From: Alistipes montrealensis
GTDB lineage: Bacteria > Bacteroidota > Bacteroidia > Bacteroidales > Rikenellaceae
Assembly (NCBI RefSeq): GCF_018362775.1
Contig: NZ_JAGYXY010000001.1
Coordinates: 635,126-699,125, forward strand
Length of the DNA stretch: 64,000 bases
Direction: 5' to 3'
The translations under genes and the position numbers were made by a program. The notes below the pieces were generated by a model. It was not told the DNA's origin and ran no database searches. It saw only the letters and a program-made list of their open reading frames with translations. Positions 9,091 to 18,244 of the stretch are shown here, piece by piece. Every line of letters begins with the position of its first letter. The stretch's first letter is position 1.

Positions 9091-10117
9091 CTTCTTCTAG
9101 TTTTTGCAGAAAATCCGTTGCCGAATCCTCTATGAATGAAATATTTATCGGTAAATAGTATAGCTTACGGCGAATCTCCGCAGGGATTTTCGCCCGGTTG
9201 GTCATCTTGACGGCATCCTTCTCCGTGGTAACAATTACCGCGCCCGGATGCTTCGCGAGCAACGCCGTCAGCGCGTTCATGTCGCGGACCTTATAGACGT
9301 GATGGTCGTCGAGCGTCATTTCGGCCGCGACTTCGTAGCGTCCGCGAAGCGTTTGCAGGAAAGGCTTCGGGTTGCCGATACCCGAGAGGGCGATTACCCG
9401 CTGTCCCTGCACCAACGGCGCGTCCGAGGCTTCCTCGGCATAGAGCGGCTGGGGCATGAAACTCTCGAAACGGGTGAAATAGACCCGCTGGTAGGCCACC
9501 TGGATCAGCACCTTGCGCAGGATGCGGCGGTCGATCGGAGCCATCCGTTCGGGGCACTTCGTAACCACGAAATAATGGGCACGGTGCAACTCTTCGGGCA
9601 GGTCGCGCAGCGTCCCCACGGGCAGCATCCTGTCGTGCTGGACGGGACGCGTAGCGTCGATCATCACGATGTTGATCTTCGGCTCCACATAGCGGTGCTG
9701 GAAACCGTCGTCCATAATGATCAGGTCGACCTCGGGGTGCTCGGCGCGGATGCGGCGAATCCCCTCGGTGCGCTTTTCGCACACGGCGACCACCGTATCG
9801 GGGAATTTGAGTTTGATTTGCAGCGGCTCGTCGCCCGAATCGCGGTAATGCGAATCGCATTTGACCTCCAGATAACCTTTCGTACGGCGGCCGTAGCCGC
9901 GCGACAGCAGCGCTACATTGTGCATCTGGGTCATGTAGGAGATTACCATTTCGGCCATCGGGGTTTTACCCGTACCGCCGACGGTGATGTTACCGATACA
10001 GATGATCGGGATGTCGAATTTCTCGCTCTTGAGAATGCCCCAGTCGAAGAGGCGGTGACGAAACGTCACCCCCGCTTTATAGAGGAAGGCCGCAGGCGCG
10101 AGCAGGAATTTGAGCAT
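9074..10117 (-). CDS. lpxK: Tetraacyldisaccharide 4'-kinase
   Basis: A 347-residue inner membrane-associated kinase that phosphorylates the 4' position of the lipid A disaccharide. A hydrophobic N-terminal helix ([21 protein letters not shown]) precedes the P-loop [13 protein letters not shown] at about residues 42-54. Further LpxK marks are LSRGYGR and the DDGFQHR motif near residue 136, used in catalysis and metal binding. It heads the lpxK-PNP-ssb unit, with a clear -7 box 28 nt upstream. Its lipid A role fits the Kdo genes and MsbA-like exporter elsewhere in this window. Confidence 0.96.
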   Translation of the reverse strand: MLKFLLAPAAFLYKAGVTFRHRLFDWGILKSEKFDIPIICIGNITVGGTGKTPMAEMVISYMTQMHNVALLSRGYGRRTKGYLEVKCDSHYRDSGDEPLQIKLKFPDTVVAVCEKRTEGIRRIRAEHPEVDLIIMDDGFQHRYVEPKINIVMIDATRPVQHDRMLPVGTLRDLPEELHRAHYFVVTKCPERMAPIDRRILRKVLIQVAYQRVYFTRFESFMPQPLYAEEASDAPLVQGQRVIALSGIGNPKPFLQTLRGRYEVAAEMTLDDHHVYKVRDMNALTALLAKHPGAVIVTTEKDAVKMTNRAKIPAEIRRKLYYLPINISFIEDSATDFLQKLEEDVRGN

Positions 10118-10145
10118 CTTTCTACCGGTTTGAACGGATAACTTT

Positions 10146-10153
10146 CAAAGGTA
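10146..10153 (-). promoter_or_regulatory. -7 box of the lpxK-PNP-ssb unit
   Basis: TACCTTTG on the minus strand (CAAAGGTA on plus), 28 nt before the lpxK ATG. It matches TAnnTTTG exactly and leaves a leader of roughly 20 nt. Confidence 0.75.
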
Positions 10154-10289
10154 GCAATTTTTCCCGGGACCTCCAAACCTAAAACCGCAAATCTGGCTGC
10201 AACAGCGCAAATCGCATACTAAACACAATAGAGTGTGCGTTTTTCAAAACGGGTCAGACAAATGGCGTCCCGGCAATCCTCAAAAAAAA

Positions 10290-10321
10290 TTTGGGATTGC
10301 GCCCGGCTTGTACTATCTTTG
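10290..10321 (+). promoter_or_regulatory. -33/-7 promoter of the M23 peptidase operon
   Basis: TTTG at 10290-10293, a 20-nt spacer, then TATCTTTG at 10314-10321: a full Bacteroidetes -33/-7 pair. The ATG at 10331 lies only 9 nt after the -7 box, so the leader is a few nucleotides at most. Confidence 0.82.
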
Positions 10322-10330
10322 CTCTCATCT

Positions 10331-11629
10331 ATGAATTATCTGAAAATATCGATATGCGCCCTGCTGCTCGCAGCGGCAGGCGCCTGCAACCGGACCCAGG
10401 GGCCGGTGGTGGAAGTGGAGAGCGCAGAAGAGCCCCACAACATGCTTTACGGCATCAATGCCGACGATTACCGTACCGAAGCCGGGGAAGTCGGAAGCGG
10501 CGAAACGCTGGGGAAAATCCTCAACGGATTCGGTGTGTCGGCCCTCACGGTCGACCGGCTGGACAAGGCCTCGAAAGAGATTTTCCCGCTGCGCAACATC
10601 CGCGCCGGGCATAAGTATACGGCTTTCATTCACGAAGATTCGCTCTACGCACCGCATCTCGACTACCTCGCCTACGAAATATCGGTCACCGATTACGTAG
10701 TCTTCGGATTCCACGGCGACTCGGTATCCGTGCGCAAGGATGCCAAATCCTACACCCTGCGCCGCACGAAAAAGAGCGCCGTGATCAACTCCTCGCTCTG
10801 GGGTGCGATCATGGAACAGGACCTCCCCTACGCGCTGGCCGCCGAATTGGAGGACATTTACCAATGGACGGTCGACTTTTTCGGCATCCAGAAGGGCGAC
10901 AGCTTCACGGTGATCTACGACGAGCGGTTCATCGACGACTCGGTGTCAGTGGGCATCGGACGCGTCTGGGGCGCGAAATTCTCGCAGGGCGGCAAGGAGT
11001 ATTACGCCATTCCGTTCCGCCAGGGCGGCAAAATCCAGTACTGGGAATCGGATGGCGCAAGCCTCAGGAAGCAGATGCTCAAGGCTCCGCTGAAATACTC
11101 GCGCATCAGTTCGAAATTCACCTACGCCCGCAAACATCCGATTTACAAGGTTTACCGCCCGCACACGGGAGTCGACTACGCCGCGCCGAAAGGCACGCCC
11201 GTACACGCCGTAGCCGACGGCACGGTGATCTTCAAGGGTTGGGCCGGAGGCGGAGGCAACACGCTTAAGATCAAGCATCCGGGCAGTCTGCAAACAGGTT
11301 ACATGCACCTGAGCGGCTATGCCAAGGGCATTTCGAAGGGTTCGCGCGTGTCGCAGGGGCAGTTGATCGGTTATGTCGGTTCGACGGGAGCCTCGACCGG
11401 CCCGCACCTCGATTACCGCGTCTGGAAAAACGGAACGCCGATCGATCCGCTGAAGATTCCGTCGGAACCGGCGGAACCGATCTCGAAGGAGAACCGCGCA
11501 CTGTTCGAATTTGTCCGCGACCGCATCTCGGCCGAACTCAACGGCGAAATAAAACCCGAGGAACAGATTACGCAGCTCGATTCGCTCGTACTGCCCGCAG
11601 CAGTCGCACAAACACCCGCAAAACAATAA
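10331..11629 (+). CDS. M23 (LytM-type) peptidoglycan endopeptidase lipoprotein
   Basis: A 432-residue envelope protein predicted to cut peptide cross-links in peptidoglycan. The N-terminus is a lipoprotein signal (lipobox AAAGAC, Cys about residue 17). Residues about 50-100 (GETLGKILNGFGVS...) look like an OapA/LysM-type module. The M23 domain lies at about 270-385, with zinc-ligand motif H278-TGV-D282 and terminal motif GPH359-L-D361-YRV. The usual second His of HxH is replaced by Asp, so metal binding may be modified or this may be a known HxD-type variant. I started at ATG 10331 rather than further upstream because the promoter and signal peptide define it. ispD begins 4 nt after the stop. 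Confidence 0.93.
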   Translation: MNYLKISICALLLAAAGACNRTQGPVVEVESAEEPHNMLYGINADDYRTEAGEVGSGETLGKILNGFGVSALTVDRLDKASKEIFPLRNIRAGHKYTAFIHEDSLYAPHLDYLAYEISVTDYVVFGFHGDSVSVRKDAKSYTLRRTKKSAVINSSLWGAIMEQDLPYALAAELEDIYQWTVDFFGIQKGDSFTVIYDERFIDDSVSVGIGRVWGAKFSQGGKEYYAIPFRQGGKIQYWESDGASLRKQMLKAPLKYSRISSKFTYARKHPIYKVYRPHTGVDYAAPKGTPVHAVADGTVIFKGWAGGGGNTLKIKHPGSLQTGYMHLSGYAKGISKGSRVSQGQLIGYVGSTGASTGPHLDYRVWKNGTPIDPLKIPSEPAEPISKENRALFEFVRDRISAELNGEIKPEEQITQLDSLVLPAAVAQTPAKQ

Positions 11630-11633
11630 GCCA

Positions 11634-12371
11634 ATGGAACGCACGGGAGTCATCATCGTAGCAGGAGGCAGCGGACACCGCGCAGGCGGCGCACGGCCCA
11701 AGCAATTCCAGTTTCTGGGCGGCATGCCCGTACTGGCGCGCACGATCAACAATTTCGCCGCGGCACTGCCCGGGGCTGAGATCGTGGTGGTGCTCCCCGA
11801 GCAGCATATCGACTTCTGGAAGAACCTCGCAGCCCGTTTCGACGTGGCGAAACACGAAGTCGCCGCAGGAGGCCCCGAGCGGTTCGACTCGGTGAAGAAC
11901 GGGCTGGCGGCACTCGCCTCCGATCCCTGTCTGATTGCCGTGCAGGACGGCGTACGTCCATTGGGAACCACCGCGATGATCCGCCGTGTGGCCGAAGCCG
12001 CCGCAAAGCACGGGGCGGCGATTCCGGTCGTAGAGCCCGTCGACTCGTTCCGCGAAACGGACGGGGAGCCCGACGCCGCGGGCAATATCCCGTCGCACAT
12101 TGTCGATCGCCGCTGCCTGCGCATCGTACAGACCCCGCAGGTCTTCCGCGCCGACATCCTGCGCCGGGCCTATAACGCCGGATACCGTGTGGAATTTACC
12201 GACGACGCGTCGGTGGTCGAGGCCGCCGGGCACGAAATCTGCCTGGCAGAGGGCGAGCGCGAAAACCTCAAACTCACGACTCCCGAGGATTTCACCGTCG
12301 CCGAAGCTCTGATTGCCGCACGCGAAGAGGCCGAAACCGAAGAAGAGACAAACGATGCCGAGCACGTATAA
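11634..12371 (+). CDS. ispD: 2-C-methyl-D-erythritol 4-phosphate cytidylyltransferase
   Basis: A 245-residue MEP-pathway enzyme that joins CTP to methylerythritol phosphate for isoprenoid (undecaprenyl, quinone) synthesis. The CTP loop is VAGGSGHRAGGARPKQF at about residues 9-25. VQDGVRPL lies near residue 103, and IVQTPQVF followed by FTDDASVVE near 165-190. All are standard IspD positions. The last about 20 residues are Glu-rich and overlap the next gene by 17 nt in another frame, indicating translational coupling. Bacteroidetes commonly keep ispD separate from ispF, as here. Confidence 0.96.
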   Translation: MERTGVIIVAGGSGHRAGGARPKQFQFLGGMPVLARTINNFAAALPGAEIVVVLPEQHIDFWKNLAARFDVAKHEVAAGGPERFDSVKNGLAALASDPCLIAVQDGVRPLGTTAMIRRVAEAAAKHGAAIPVVEPVDSFRETDGEPDAAGNIPSHIVDRRCLRIVQTPQVFRADILRRAYNAGYRVEFTDDASVVEAAGHEICLAEGERENLKLTTPEDFTVAEALIAAREEAETEEETNDAEHV

Positions 12372-12879
12372 ATACCGTTTCGATCACAACACGATCTACT
12401 GGACGTTGGTTTACATCATCGTCTTCGTCCTGTTGGGCGGGTTGCTGTACCATCTTTACGAAGGTGGCTACCTCTCGGCATGGTTCACCTCGTTCATCGT
12501 GGCGCTGGTGGCCCTGATGTCGCTGTCGATTCCCCGCAAGATCGTGGTGACGGACGAGACGGTAGAAGTGCGCTGCCTGCTGGACATCACCGAGATACGC
12601 CGCGACGAAATCGCCTCGGTACGCCGCGTGGACCCGCAGCACATGAAATGGTTCCTGCCGATCTTCGGCGGATGCGGATTCTTCGGCTATTACGGCCACT
12701 TCATCGACCTCCGCAGGCTCGACCGTGTGCGGCTCTACGCTTCGGAATGGCGGAATTTCGTCGAGATCACAGATATCTACGAAGACCGTCTCTATGTCTC
12801 GTGTTCGGACGCCGACCGCCTGGTGGCCGAACTTACTCCGCCGGGCGGCAACCGCCCCGACGAAGAAGAGGATGCCTGA
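12355..12879 (+). CDS. Membrane protein with bacterial PH-like domain
   Basis: A 174-residue protein with two predicted transmembrane helices (about residues 13-34 and 42-58). A cytosolic PH-like beta domain follows ([31 protein letters not shown], then ADRLVAEL). This layout matches the small bacterial PH-domain membrane proteins of the DUF304/bPH group, whose exact roles are poorly known. The start at 12355 lies inside the ispD 3' end. A longer in-frame start (12313) would only add a basic extension and is less likely. It may simply be carried in the ispD operon, and no partner can be named. Confidence 0.8.
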   Translation: MPSTYKYRFDHNTIYWTLVYIIVFVLLGGLLYHLYEGGYLSAWFTSFIVALVALMSLSIPRKIVVTDETVEVRCLLDITEIRRDEIASVRRVDPQHMKWFLPIFGGCGFFGYYGHFIDLRRLDRVRLYASEWRNFVEITDIYEDRLYVSCSDADRLVAELTPPGGNRPDEEEDA

Positions 12880-12934
12880 AAAGGCGGCAATGAATTTGCA
12901 TAGCATTTATTCACCTTATAAAAAACAGCAAGAG

Positions 12935-13099
12935 ATGAAAAAGTATCGTTGTGTAGTCTGCGAGTGGATTTACGACCCCGCAGTCGGCGATCCCGACGGA
13001 GGCATCGCCCCCGGAACGCCGTTCGAAGAGATTCCCGACGACTGGGCTTGCCCGGTTTGCGGAGTCGACAAGAGCAATTTCGAAGAGGTCGAAGAGTAA
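12935..13099 (+). CDS. Rubredoxin
   Basis: A 54-residue rubredoxin with the four iron-ligating cysteines C6, C9, C39 and C42 (CVVC and CPVC) and the typical aromatic core residues Y4, W11, Y13 and W37. It is a one-electron carrier, often serving rubrerythrin or other oxygen and peroxide reductases in anaerobes. Family length is 52-56 residues, so ATG 12935 is preferred over upstream in-frame starts. It lies 55 nt after the PH-domain gene and ends at a good terminator. No rubrerythrin gene is in the window. Confidence 0.97.
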   Translation: MKKYRCVVCEWIYDPAVGDPDGGIAPGTPFEEIPDDWACPVCGVDKSNFEEVEE

Positions 13100-13121
13100 G
13101 ACCCGCTTTCGGAAGAACAGC

Positions 13122-13153
13122 AGATGCGTCCCAGACCGGGGCGCATCTTTTTT
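13122..13153 (+). terminator. Terminator after rubredoxin
   Basis: The stem AGATGCGTCCC / GGGGCGCATCT (one wobble) is followed by T6 after the right arm, 22 nt beyond the rubredoxin stop codon. Confidence 0.85.
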
Positions 13154-13240
13154 GGAGACACCGCAGCTGAAATTTCCCCGTGCGGAAATTCGGGCTATGT
13201 GCGGCAGGCGGATCGGAATCAGATTGTGGTTAAACGAAAA

Positions 13241-13320
13241 ACGGCACGGATGGGGAGTATTGAATACATCCCATCCGTGCCGTCCGGAGGCAGGGCAAAA
13301 GGCCCTGCAAAATCGAAAAT
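13241..13320 (-). repeat. Double-hairpin 3' element, copy B (downstream of the M49 peptidase)
   Basis: On the minus strand, directly after the stop codon: ATTTTCGATTTT, then a small hairpin GCAGGGC/GCCCTGC (13290-13308), a 6-nt spacer, and a perfect 14-bp stem (13241-13254 with 13270-13283). The loop carries the nested dyad GTATT-G-AATAC. A T5 run follows the large hairpin on the minus strand, so this copy can terminate. Parts, order and loop motif match copy A at 7708-7793. Confidence 0.78.
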
Positions 13321-15342
13321 CTAATTGATGTTGGGCAGGAAGGAGTAATCCTTCGCATAGCCGAGCATCTGCTCCACGTAGTTGGCGGGGTAAGAAATCT
13401 TCACGTCGACGATCTTGCCGTCCTTCTCCACCAATTCGTATTCGGGATTGACGAAACCGCCGTAAGGCTCGATATTGAGCGCATAGTAACGGTCGCGAAC
13501 CTCCTTGTGCAGTTGGGGATCGACCGTCACGGCATACTGCTCGACCAGTTTATGGCCGGCCTCGTAGTCGCCCTCGGACTTGATGCGCTGCACCTCGCGG
13601 AGCATCTCGCCGAAAAGTTCGCGGAGTTTGTCGAAATCGTTGACCACAGCGTAGGTCTTGCCGTTTTCCTTCACCATCTCGATCACGTTGTCGGCTTTGC
13701 CGCGCTCGTAACACCACTCGCAGATCAGTTTGCGGTTGCGCATGTGCGACTCCTCGACGTTCTTGCCCGGCTCGATGCGCGCCAACTGGGTCATCATGCC
13801 GTTCAGGATATACTTGGCATAGCCCGCCTTGGCAACGTCGAGCGAAGGAATCAGTCCCAGTTCGACCAGCTTGGGATCGCCCAGGTAGTAGAGTCCGAAC
13901 AGGTCGGCGCGGGCCTCTTCGAGCGTCGAGCCGTAACTCTTCAACTCGCCGCCCTTGACGCCCGGAGCCAACTGCCCCGAGCCGTGACCCAGGCACTCGT
14001 GAAGGTCGGTATGCAGGTCGTCGGCCAGTTTGCCGTATTTGTCCATCCGCTCGCGGTCCTCGGCGCGGAGCACGAACTCCTCGTTGAAGCCGTTGCCGTG
14101 GGCGGCCATATCATAAGCATAGGTGATGTTATCGATCGTGACCGACTTCGAGCCGTATTCCTTGCGAATCCAGTCGGCGTTGGGCAGGTTGATGCCGATA
14201 GGCGTTGCGGGATAGCAGTCACCGCCCAGCATCGCCACGGTGATGACCTTGGCCGAAACGCCTTTCACCACCGGCTTGCGGTAAGCCTCGGCCACGGGCG
14301 AGTGGTCCTCGAACCACTGGGCATTGTCGGAGATAATCTCCGTACGGTGGCAGGCTTCGGTATCCATAAAGTTGACGTTGGCCTCCCACGAAGCCTTGCG
14401 GCCCAGCGGATCGCCGTAGTCCTCGATGAAGCCGTTGACGAAATCGACGTTCGAAACCGTATCCTTCACCCAGCCGATGTTGTAGCGGTCGAACTCCTTC
14501 AGGTCGCCCGTCTTATAATAGCTAATAAGCGCTTCGATGTTGGTTTTCTGGGGTTCGGCAGCGACAGCCTGCGCTTTTTCGAGCCAGTAGACGATCTTCT
14601 CGATGGCCGGCGAGTACATGCCGCCCAACTTCCAGACACGCTCGTAGATGCGTCCCGTGTCGTCCTTCACCAACTGCGAGTTCAGCCCGTAGGAAACCGG
14701 CTCGGGATTGCCCGCATCGGCAGCGGCAACGCCGGCATAGAACGCTTCGGCCTCGGCCTGGCTGACGTTGTGGTAGTAGTTGCTCGACGAGGTAAGCAGC
14801 AGGTCGTCGCCCGCCTTCTGGTTGAGACGTGTCTTGTAGAGCGCAGGATCGAAGATCGCCCGGCAAACGTCGCCGCGCAGGGGATTCAGGGAGCCGAATT
14901 TCTCTTCGGGGATGGTCTCGATCACGTCGAGCAGGTAGCCTTCGGTAAATTCGGGTACGAACTTGTCGTTCGAATAGTGGTGGTGGATGCCGTTGGCGAA
15001 CCAGACCTTTTTGAGGTACTTCTCCAACGCCAGCCATTCGGCCGAAGTACGGTCGCCCTGGTAGTTTTCGTAAACGACCTCAAGCGTGCGGCGCACGGGA
15101 AGGTTCACCGGGCAGTTCTGGTCGAAAAGAATGTCGCGGCCGCACTTGGCGGCTTCGGAGAGGTAATAGATCAGCTCTTTCTCTTCGAGCGGAAGCTGCT
15201 CGAAGCCGGGAACTTCGTAACGGATGACCTTGATATCGTCGAAACGGTCGACGATCCACGGCGCTTCGCCCTTGGAGCCGCCGCACGAGGTCAAAGCGGG
15301 AATAATAAATGTCATGGATGCAATAGCAAAAAACTTTTTCAT
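13321..15342 (-). CDS. Dipeptidyl peptidase III-like M49 family zinc peptidase, lipoprotein
   Basis: A 673-residue lipoprotein (lipobox about PALTSC, Cys near residue 20). It carries the M49 signature HECLGH (H448, E449, H453), followed about 30 residues later by EEARAD, which supplies the third zinc ligand. Dipeptidyl peptidase III enzymes remove N-terminal dipeptides. The lipid anchor places this one in the periplasm or at the outer membrane rather than in the cytosol. It follows the DUF1080 gene by 70 nt on the same strand and ends in the double-hairpin element. Bacteroidetes members are sometimes mislabelled dihydrofolate reductase, but nothing in the sequence supports that. Confidence 0.93.
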   Translation of the reverse strand: MKKFFAIASMTFIIPALTSCGGSKGEAPWIVDRFDDIKVIRYEVPGFEQLPLEEKELIYYLSEAAKCGRDILFDQNCPVNLPVRRTLEVVYENYQGDRTSAEWLALEKYLKKVWFANGIHHHYSNDKFVPEFTEGYLLDVIETIPEEKFGSLNPLRGDVCRAIFDPALYKTRLNQKAGDDLLLTSSSNYYHNVSQAEAEAFYAGVAAADAGNPEPVSYGLNSQLVKDDTGRIYERVWKLGGMYSPAIEKIVYWLEKAQAVAAEPQKTNIEALISYYKTGDLKEFDRYNIGWVKDTVSNVDFVNGFIEDYGDPLGRKASWEANVNFMDTEACHRTEIISDNAQWFEDHSPVAEAYRKPVVKGVSAKVITVAMLGGDCYPATPIGINLPNADWIRKEYGSKSVTIDNITYAYDMAAHGNGFNEEFVLRAEDRERMDKYGKLADDLHTDLHECLGHGSGQLAPGVKGGELKSYGSTLEEARADLFGLYYLGDPKLVELGLIPSLDVAKAGYAKYILNGMMTQLARIEPGKNVEESHMRNRKLICEWCYERGKADNVIEMVKENGKTYAVVNDFDKLRELFGEMLREVQRIKSEGDYEAGHKLVEQYAVTVDPQLHKEVRDRYYALNIEPYGGFVNPEYELVEKDGKIVDVKISYPANYVEQMLGYAKDYSFLPNIN

Positions 15343-15412
15343 AATGTAATTACAGCATTGGGGTTCGTCAAAAACAGTGCAAATCGGGTTATGGGGATTG
15401 CGGAGCGCGGTT

Positions 15413-16195
15413 TTACATCTCCCGGATCCAGATATTGCGGAAACTGATCGGGGCGCTCTTGTCGCCGTGCGACTGGAGTCGGATCGGACCTGCGCCGTGG
15501 GGGATGACTTTCGGGAAACCGATATATTCCGTAGTTCCGAGGATCGTCGTGTTGTCCTGGAGCACCACGCCGTTCTGGATGACCGTTACGCGCGGCGGCA
15601 CGCGGTAGGTTCCGTCCTCCTTGAAAACCGGGGCGGAATAGATGATGTCGTACACGTTCCACTCGCCCGGCTTGCGCATGGCGTTCGCCAGCGGGGGCGT
15701 CTGTTTGTAAACACTGCCCGCCTGTCCGTTCACGTAGGTCTCGTTCCCGTAGTTGTCCAAAATCTGGATCTCGTACATATTCTGTAAGAAAACACCGCTG
15801 TTTCCGCGGGCCTGGCTCGTTCCGGTTATACCTTCCGGCACGCACCACTCCAGGTGCAACTGGAAATTTCCGAACTCCTGCCGGGTCACGATGTCGCCCT
15901 TTTTCTTATCGACCGTAAAAACGCCGTCATGGACGGTCCACTCGGCAGGGCCGTCCGTCTTTGCGCTTTTCCAGGCCGAAAGGTCGCGGCCATCGAACAG
16001 GACGATGGCGTCGGAAGGAGCGCTGTTCGTCCGGATATCGCCCGGGGTAACCACCTTGGGCTGCGGCGTCCAGTATTCGGACATGCCGGGACGCATGGGC
16101 TCCGGTTCGGGGTATTGATTCTGCGCCGTTGCGCCGGCACAAGCCGCACTGGCCCAGAGGAGCACGGCGGTTTTCAGGGAGAGACACCTGTTCAT
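15413..16195 (-). CDS. DUF1080 (3-keto-disaccharide hydrolase-like) secreted protein
   Basis: A 260-residue protein with a signal sequence (about residues 1-25, ACAGATAQ). One DUF1080 lectin-like beta-sandwich runs through residues 60-260, with FDGRDLSAWKS, GNSGVFLQ near residue 135, YEIQILDN and a C-terminal ISFRNIWIRE. Members resemble concanavalin-like folds, and some hydrolyse 3-keto-glycosides. Here the activity is inferred from family only. Its own -7 box lies 40 nt upstream, and the M49 peptidase gene follows, probably in the same transcript. Confidence 0.9.
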   Translation of the reverse strand: MNRCLSLKTAVLLWASAACAGATAQNQYPEPEPMRPGMSEYWTPQPKVVTPGDIRTNSAPSDAIVLFDGRDLSAWKSAKTDGPAEWTVHDGVFTVDKKKGDIVTRQEFGNFQLHLEWCVPEGITGTSQARGNSGVFLQNMYEIQILDNYGNETYVNGQAGSVYKQTPPLANAMRKPGEWNVYDIIYSAPVFKEDGTYRVPPRVTVIQNGVVLQDNTTILGTTEYIGFPKVIPHGAGPIRLQSHGDKSAPISFRNIWIREM

Positions 16196-16234
16196 AATCA
16201 GAATTTTAGTCGGTTCAAGGATTTATATCGCATA

Positions 16235-16242
16235 CAAAGATA
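16235..16242 (-). promoter_or_regulatory. -7 box of the DUF1080-M49 unit
   Basis: TATCTTTG on the minus strand, about 40 nt before the DUF1080 start codon. Confidence 0.72.
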
Positions 16243-16294
16243 ACATAAACCTTCCGGAATAGCTTCCGGTCCTTTTATAATTTTTCATTTTTCA

Positions 16295-16326
16295 TTTTCC
16301 ATTCTTAATTATCTTTCCTACCTTTG
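16295..16326 (+). promoter_or_regulatory. Promoter of panC-panD
   Basis: TACCTTTG at 16319-16326 with a T-rich -33 region (TTTT 16295-16298, 20-nt spacer), 26 nt before the panC start codon. It is divergent from the DUF1080 promoter. Confidence 0.72.
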
Positions 16327-16352
16327 CCCCGCAACTCGTTTCAAGCAAAGAG

Positions 16353-17189
16353 ATGAAAGTATTTACAAGCGTCAAGGAACTTCGCGCCGAACTGGACCGG
16401 GCGGACCAGTCGGAAATCGGCTTCGTACCCACGATGGGCGCCCTGCATGCAGGACACCGTTCGCTTGTGGAGCGTGCCCGCAGGGAGAATGCCACGGTCG
16501 TCGTGAGCATCTTCGTGAACCCGACGCAATTCAACGACAAGAACGACCTGAAGCACTACCCCCGCACCCCGGAGGCAGATGCGCGCCTGCTCGAAGAGGC
16601 CGGTGCGGACTTTGTGCTGATGCCCGCGGTCGAGGAGATATATCCCGAGCAGGACACCCGGATTTTCGATTTCGGGCAGATCGACAAAGTGATGGAGGGC
16701 GCAACGCGTCCCGGGCACTTCAACGGCGTGGCGCAGGTCGTCAGCCGCCTGTTCGACATCGTGCGTCCGGCGCGGGCCTACTTCGGGGAGAAGGATTTCC
16801 AGCAGATCGCCGTCATCCGGGCGATGGTGGCCCAGTTGCAACTGCCCGTACAGATCGTCGAATGCAAGATCGTCCGCGGAGAGGACGGGCTGGCGCTCTC
16901 GTCGCGCAACACGCTGCTCGACACCGAACACCGCGCTGCCGCACCGCACATTTATGCCACGCTGAAAGCCGCCGTCGCCAAATCGCAGGAGCTGACGCCC
17001 GCCGAACTCAAGGCATGGGTCACGGCCGAAGTGGAGCGCAACCCGCTGCTCAAGGTCATCTATTACCAGTCGGTCGACGCGCTGACGATGCAGGAAGTCG
17101 CCGCATGGAGCGATTCGCCCCGCATTCAGGGCTGCATCGCCGTCCAGGCCGGCAACATTCGTTTAATCGACAACATCCGAATCCGATAA
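16353..17189 (+). CDS. panC: Pantothenate synthetase
   Basis: A 278-residue ATP-dependent ligase that joins pantoate and beta-alanine. It has the HIGH-like nucleotide motif [12 protein letters not shown] at about residues 24-35, [20 protein letters not shown], and [13 protein letters not shown] with the KMSKS-equivalent loop at about 180-190. Length is typical (280). Its TAA stop overlaps the panD ATG (TAATG), so the two pathway genes are translationally coupled. Confidence 0.97.
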   Translation: MKVFTSVKELRAELDRADQSEIGFVPTMGALHAGHRSLVERARRENATVVVSIFVNPTQFNDKNDLKHYPRTPEADARLLEEAGADFVLMPAVEEIYPEQDTRIFDFGQIDKVMEGATRPGHFNGVAQVVSRLFDIVRPARAYFGEKDFQQIAVIRAMVAQLQLPVQIVECKIVRGEDGLALSSRNTLLDTEHRAAAPHIYATLKAAVAKSQELTPAELKAWVTAEVERNPLLKVIYYQSVDALTMQEVAAWSDSPRIQGCIAVQAGNIRLIDNIRIR

Positions 17190-17548
17190 TGAAATTCCAG
17201 ATTGAAGTCATCAAATCGAAGATTCACCGCGTAACGGTCACGCAGGCTGACCTGAACTACGTGGGGAGCATCACCATCGACGAGGCGCTCATGGAGGCGG
17301 CCAACATGATCGAAGGCGAGAAGGTCCAGATCATGGACATCGACAACGGAGAGCGTTTCGAGACCTACATCATCAAGGGCGAACGCGGAAGCGGCTGTAT
17401 CTGCCTCAACGGAGCCGCCGCACGCAAGGTGCAGGTGGGCGACGTGATCATCATCGCATCGTATGCGCTGATGGATTTCGAGGACGCCAAGCAGTTCCGC
17501 CCGTGGATCGTTTTCCCCGACACGGCGACCAACCGGCTCGTGAAATAA
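17189..17548 (+). CDS. panD: Aspartate 1-decarboxylase proenzyme
   Basis: A 119-residue pyruvoyl enzyme that makes beta-alanine from aspartate, the second substrate of PanC. Self-cleavage should occur between Gly26 and Ser27 (NYVGSITID), with Ser27 becoming the pyruvoyl group. Other conserved parts are [10 protein letters not shown] and [19 protein letters not shown]. The first residue of the usual substrate Lys region is kept (KSKIHR). The operon arrangement with panC confirms the role. A terminator follows 36 nt downstream. Confidence 0.97.
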   Translation: MKFQIEVIKSKIHRVTVTQADLNYVGSITIDEALMEAANMIEGEKVQIMDIDNGERFETYIIKGERGSGCICLNGAAARKVQVGDVIIIASYALMDFEDAKQFRPWIVFPDTATNRLVK

Positions 17549-17583
17549 CCGAACGCCGGCACGGCCGCAGGCCGAACAGACAC

Positions 17584-17612
17584 AAAATCTCCCCGAAAAG
17601 GGAGATTTTTTC
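17584..17612 (+). terminator. Terminator of panC-panD
   Basis: The stem AAAATCTCCC / GGGAGATTTT with a 6-nt loop runs into further T residues. Confidence 0.88.
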
Positions 17613-17623
17613 GTATAAACCGT

Positions 17624-17631
17624 TATCTTTG
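17624..17631 (+). promoter_or_regulatory. -7 box upstream of the DUF456 gene
   Basis: TATCTTTG, an exact TAnnTTTG match, 89 nt before the start codon. It lies just after the panCD terminator. Confidence 0.65.
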
Positions 17632-17720
17632 CAAGAGATAACTACTGCAAAGACAGGCGGCCCGGTGTATTTCCCCCGGTTTACGTCCTGCGTTTTCTTT
17701 GCAGGGTCAAGCACTCTCCG

Positions 17721-18233
17721 ATGGATATAACCCTTTCCATAGCCGCGTTCCTGCTCTCGATACTGGGCATCATCGGCTGTATCGTACCCGCCCTGCCGGG
17801 CGTGGTGCTGAGCTACGCGGGCCTTCTCTGCGCCTGGTTCACCTCCTACTCCCACATGACGACCGGGGCGCTCTGGATATGGCTTGCAGTGACGGTCGCC
17901 GTAAGCGTCGCCGATTATTTCCTGCCCGCCTGGATGACGCGCCGCTTCGGGGGATCGCGCTCGGGAGCCATCGGCGCCACGGTGGGCGTCTTCGCCGGAT
18001 TTTTCCTCTTCCCGCCCATCGGCATCATCGTCGGGCCCTTTCTGGGCGCCGTGCTGGGCGAACTCTTGAACGACCGCGGTGACGTTCCGAAAGCTTTCCT
18101 GGTGGGATTCGGGTCGTTCCTCGCCTTTATCGTCGGCACGGGAATCAAGCTGGCCGCTTCGGTGGGCATGCTCATTCACGTCGCTACCGACACCTACCCC
18201 GCACTCCGGGAGTGGTTTGTAACAACTTTCTAA
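17721..18233 (+). CDS. DUF456 family small membrane protein
   Basis: A 170-residue integral membrane protein with about four hydrophobic helices and the Gly/Pro-rich internal repeat of the DUF456 family: IIGCIVPALPGVVLSYAGL near residues 18-36, and VFAGFFLFPPIGIIVGPFLGAVLGEL near 92-117. The function of the family is unknown. The M16 peptidase gene starts 5-11 nt after the stop, so they are probably co-transcribed. Nothing in the sequence suggests enzymatic residues. Confidence 0.88.
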   Translation: MDITLSIAAFLLSILGIIGCIVPALPGVVLSYAGLLCAWFTSYSHMTTGALWIWLAVTVAVSVADYFLPAWMTRRFGGSRSGAIGATVGVFAGFFLFPPIGIIVGPFLGAVLGELLNDRGDVPKAFLVGFGSFLAFIVGTGIKLAASVGMLIHVATDTYPALREWFVTTF

Positions 18234-18244
18234 AACATATGCGT

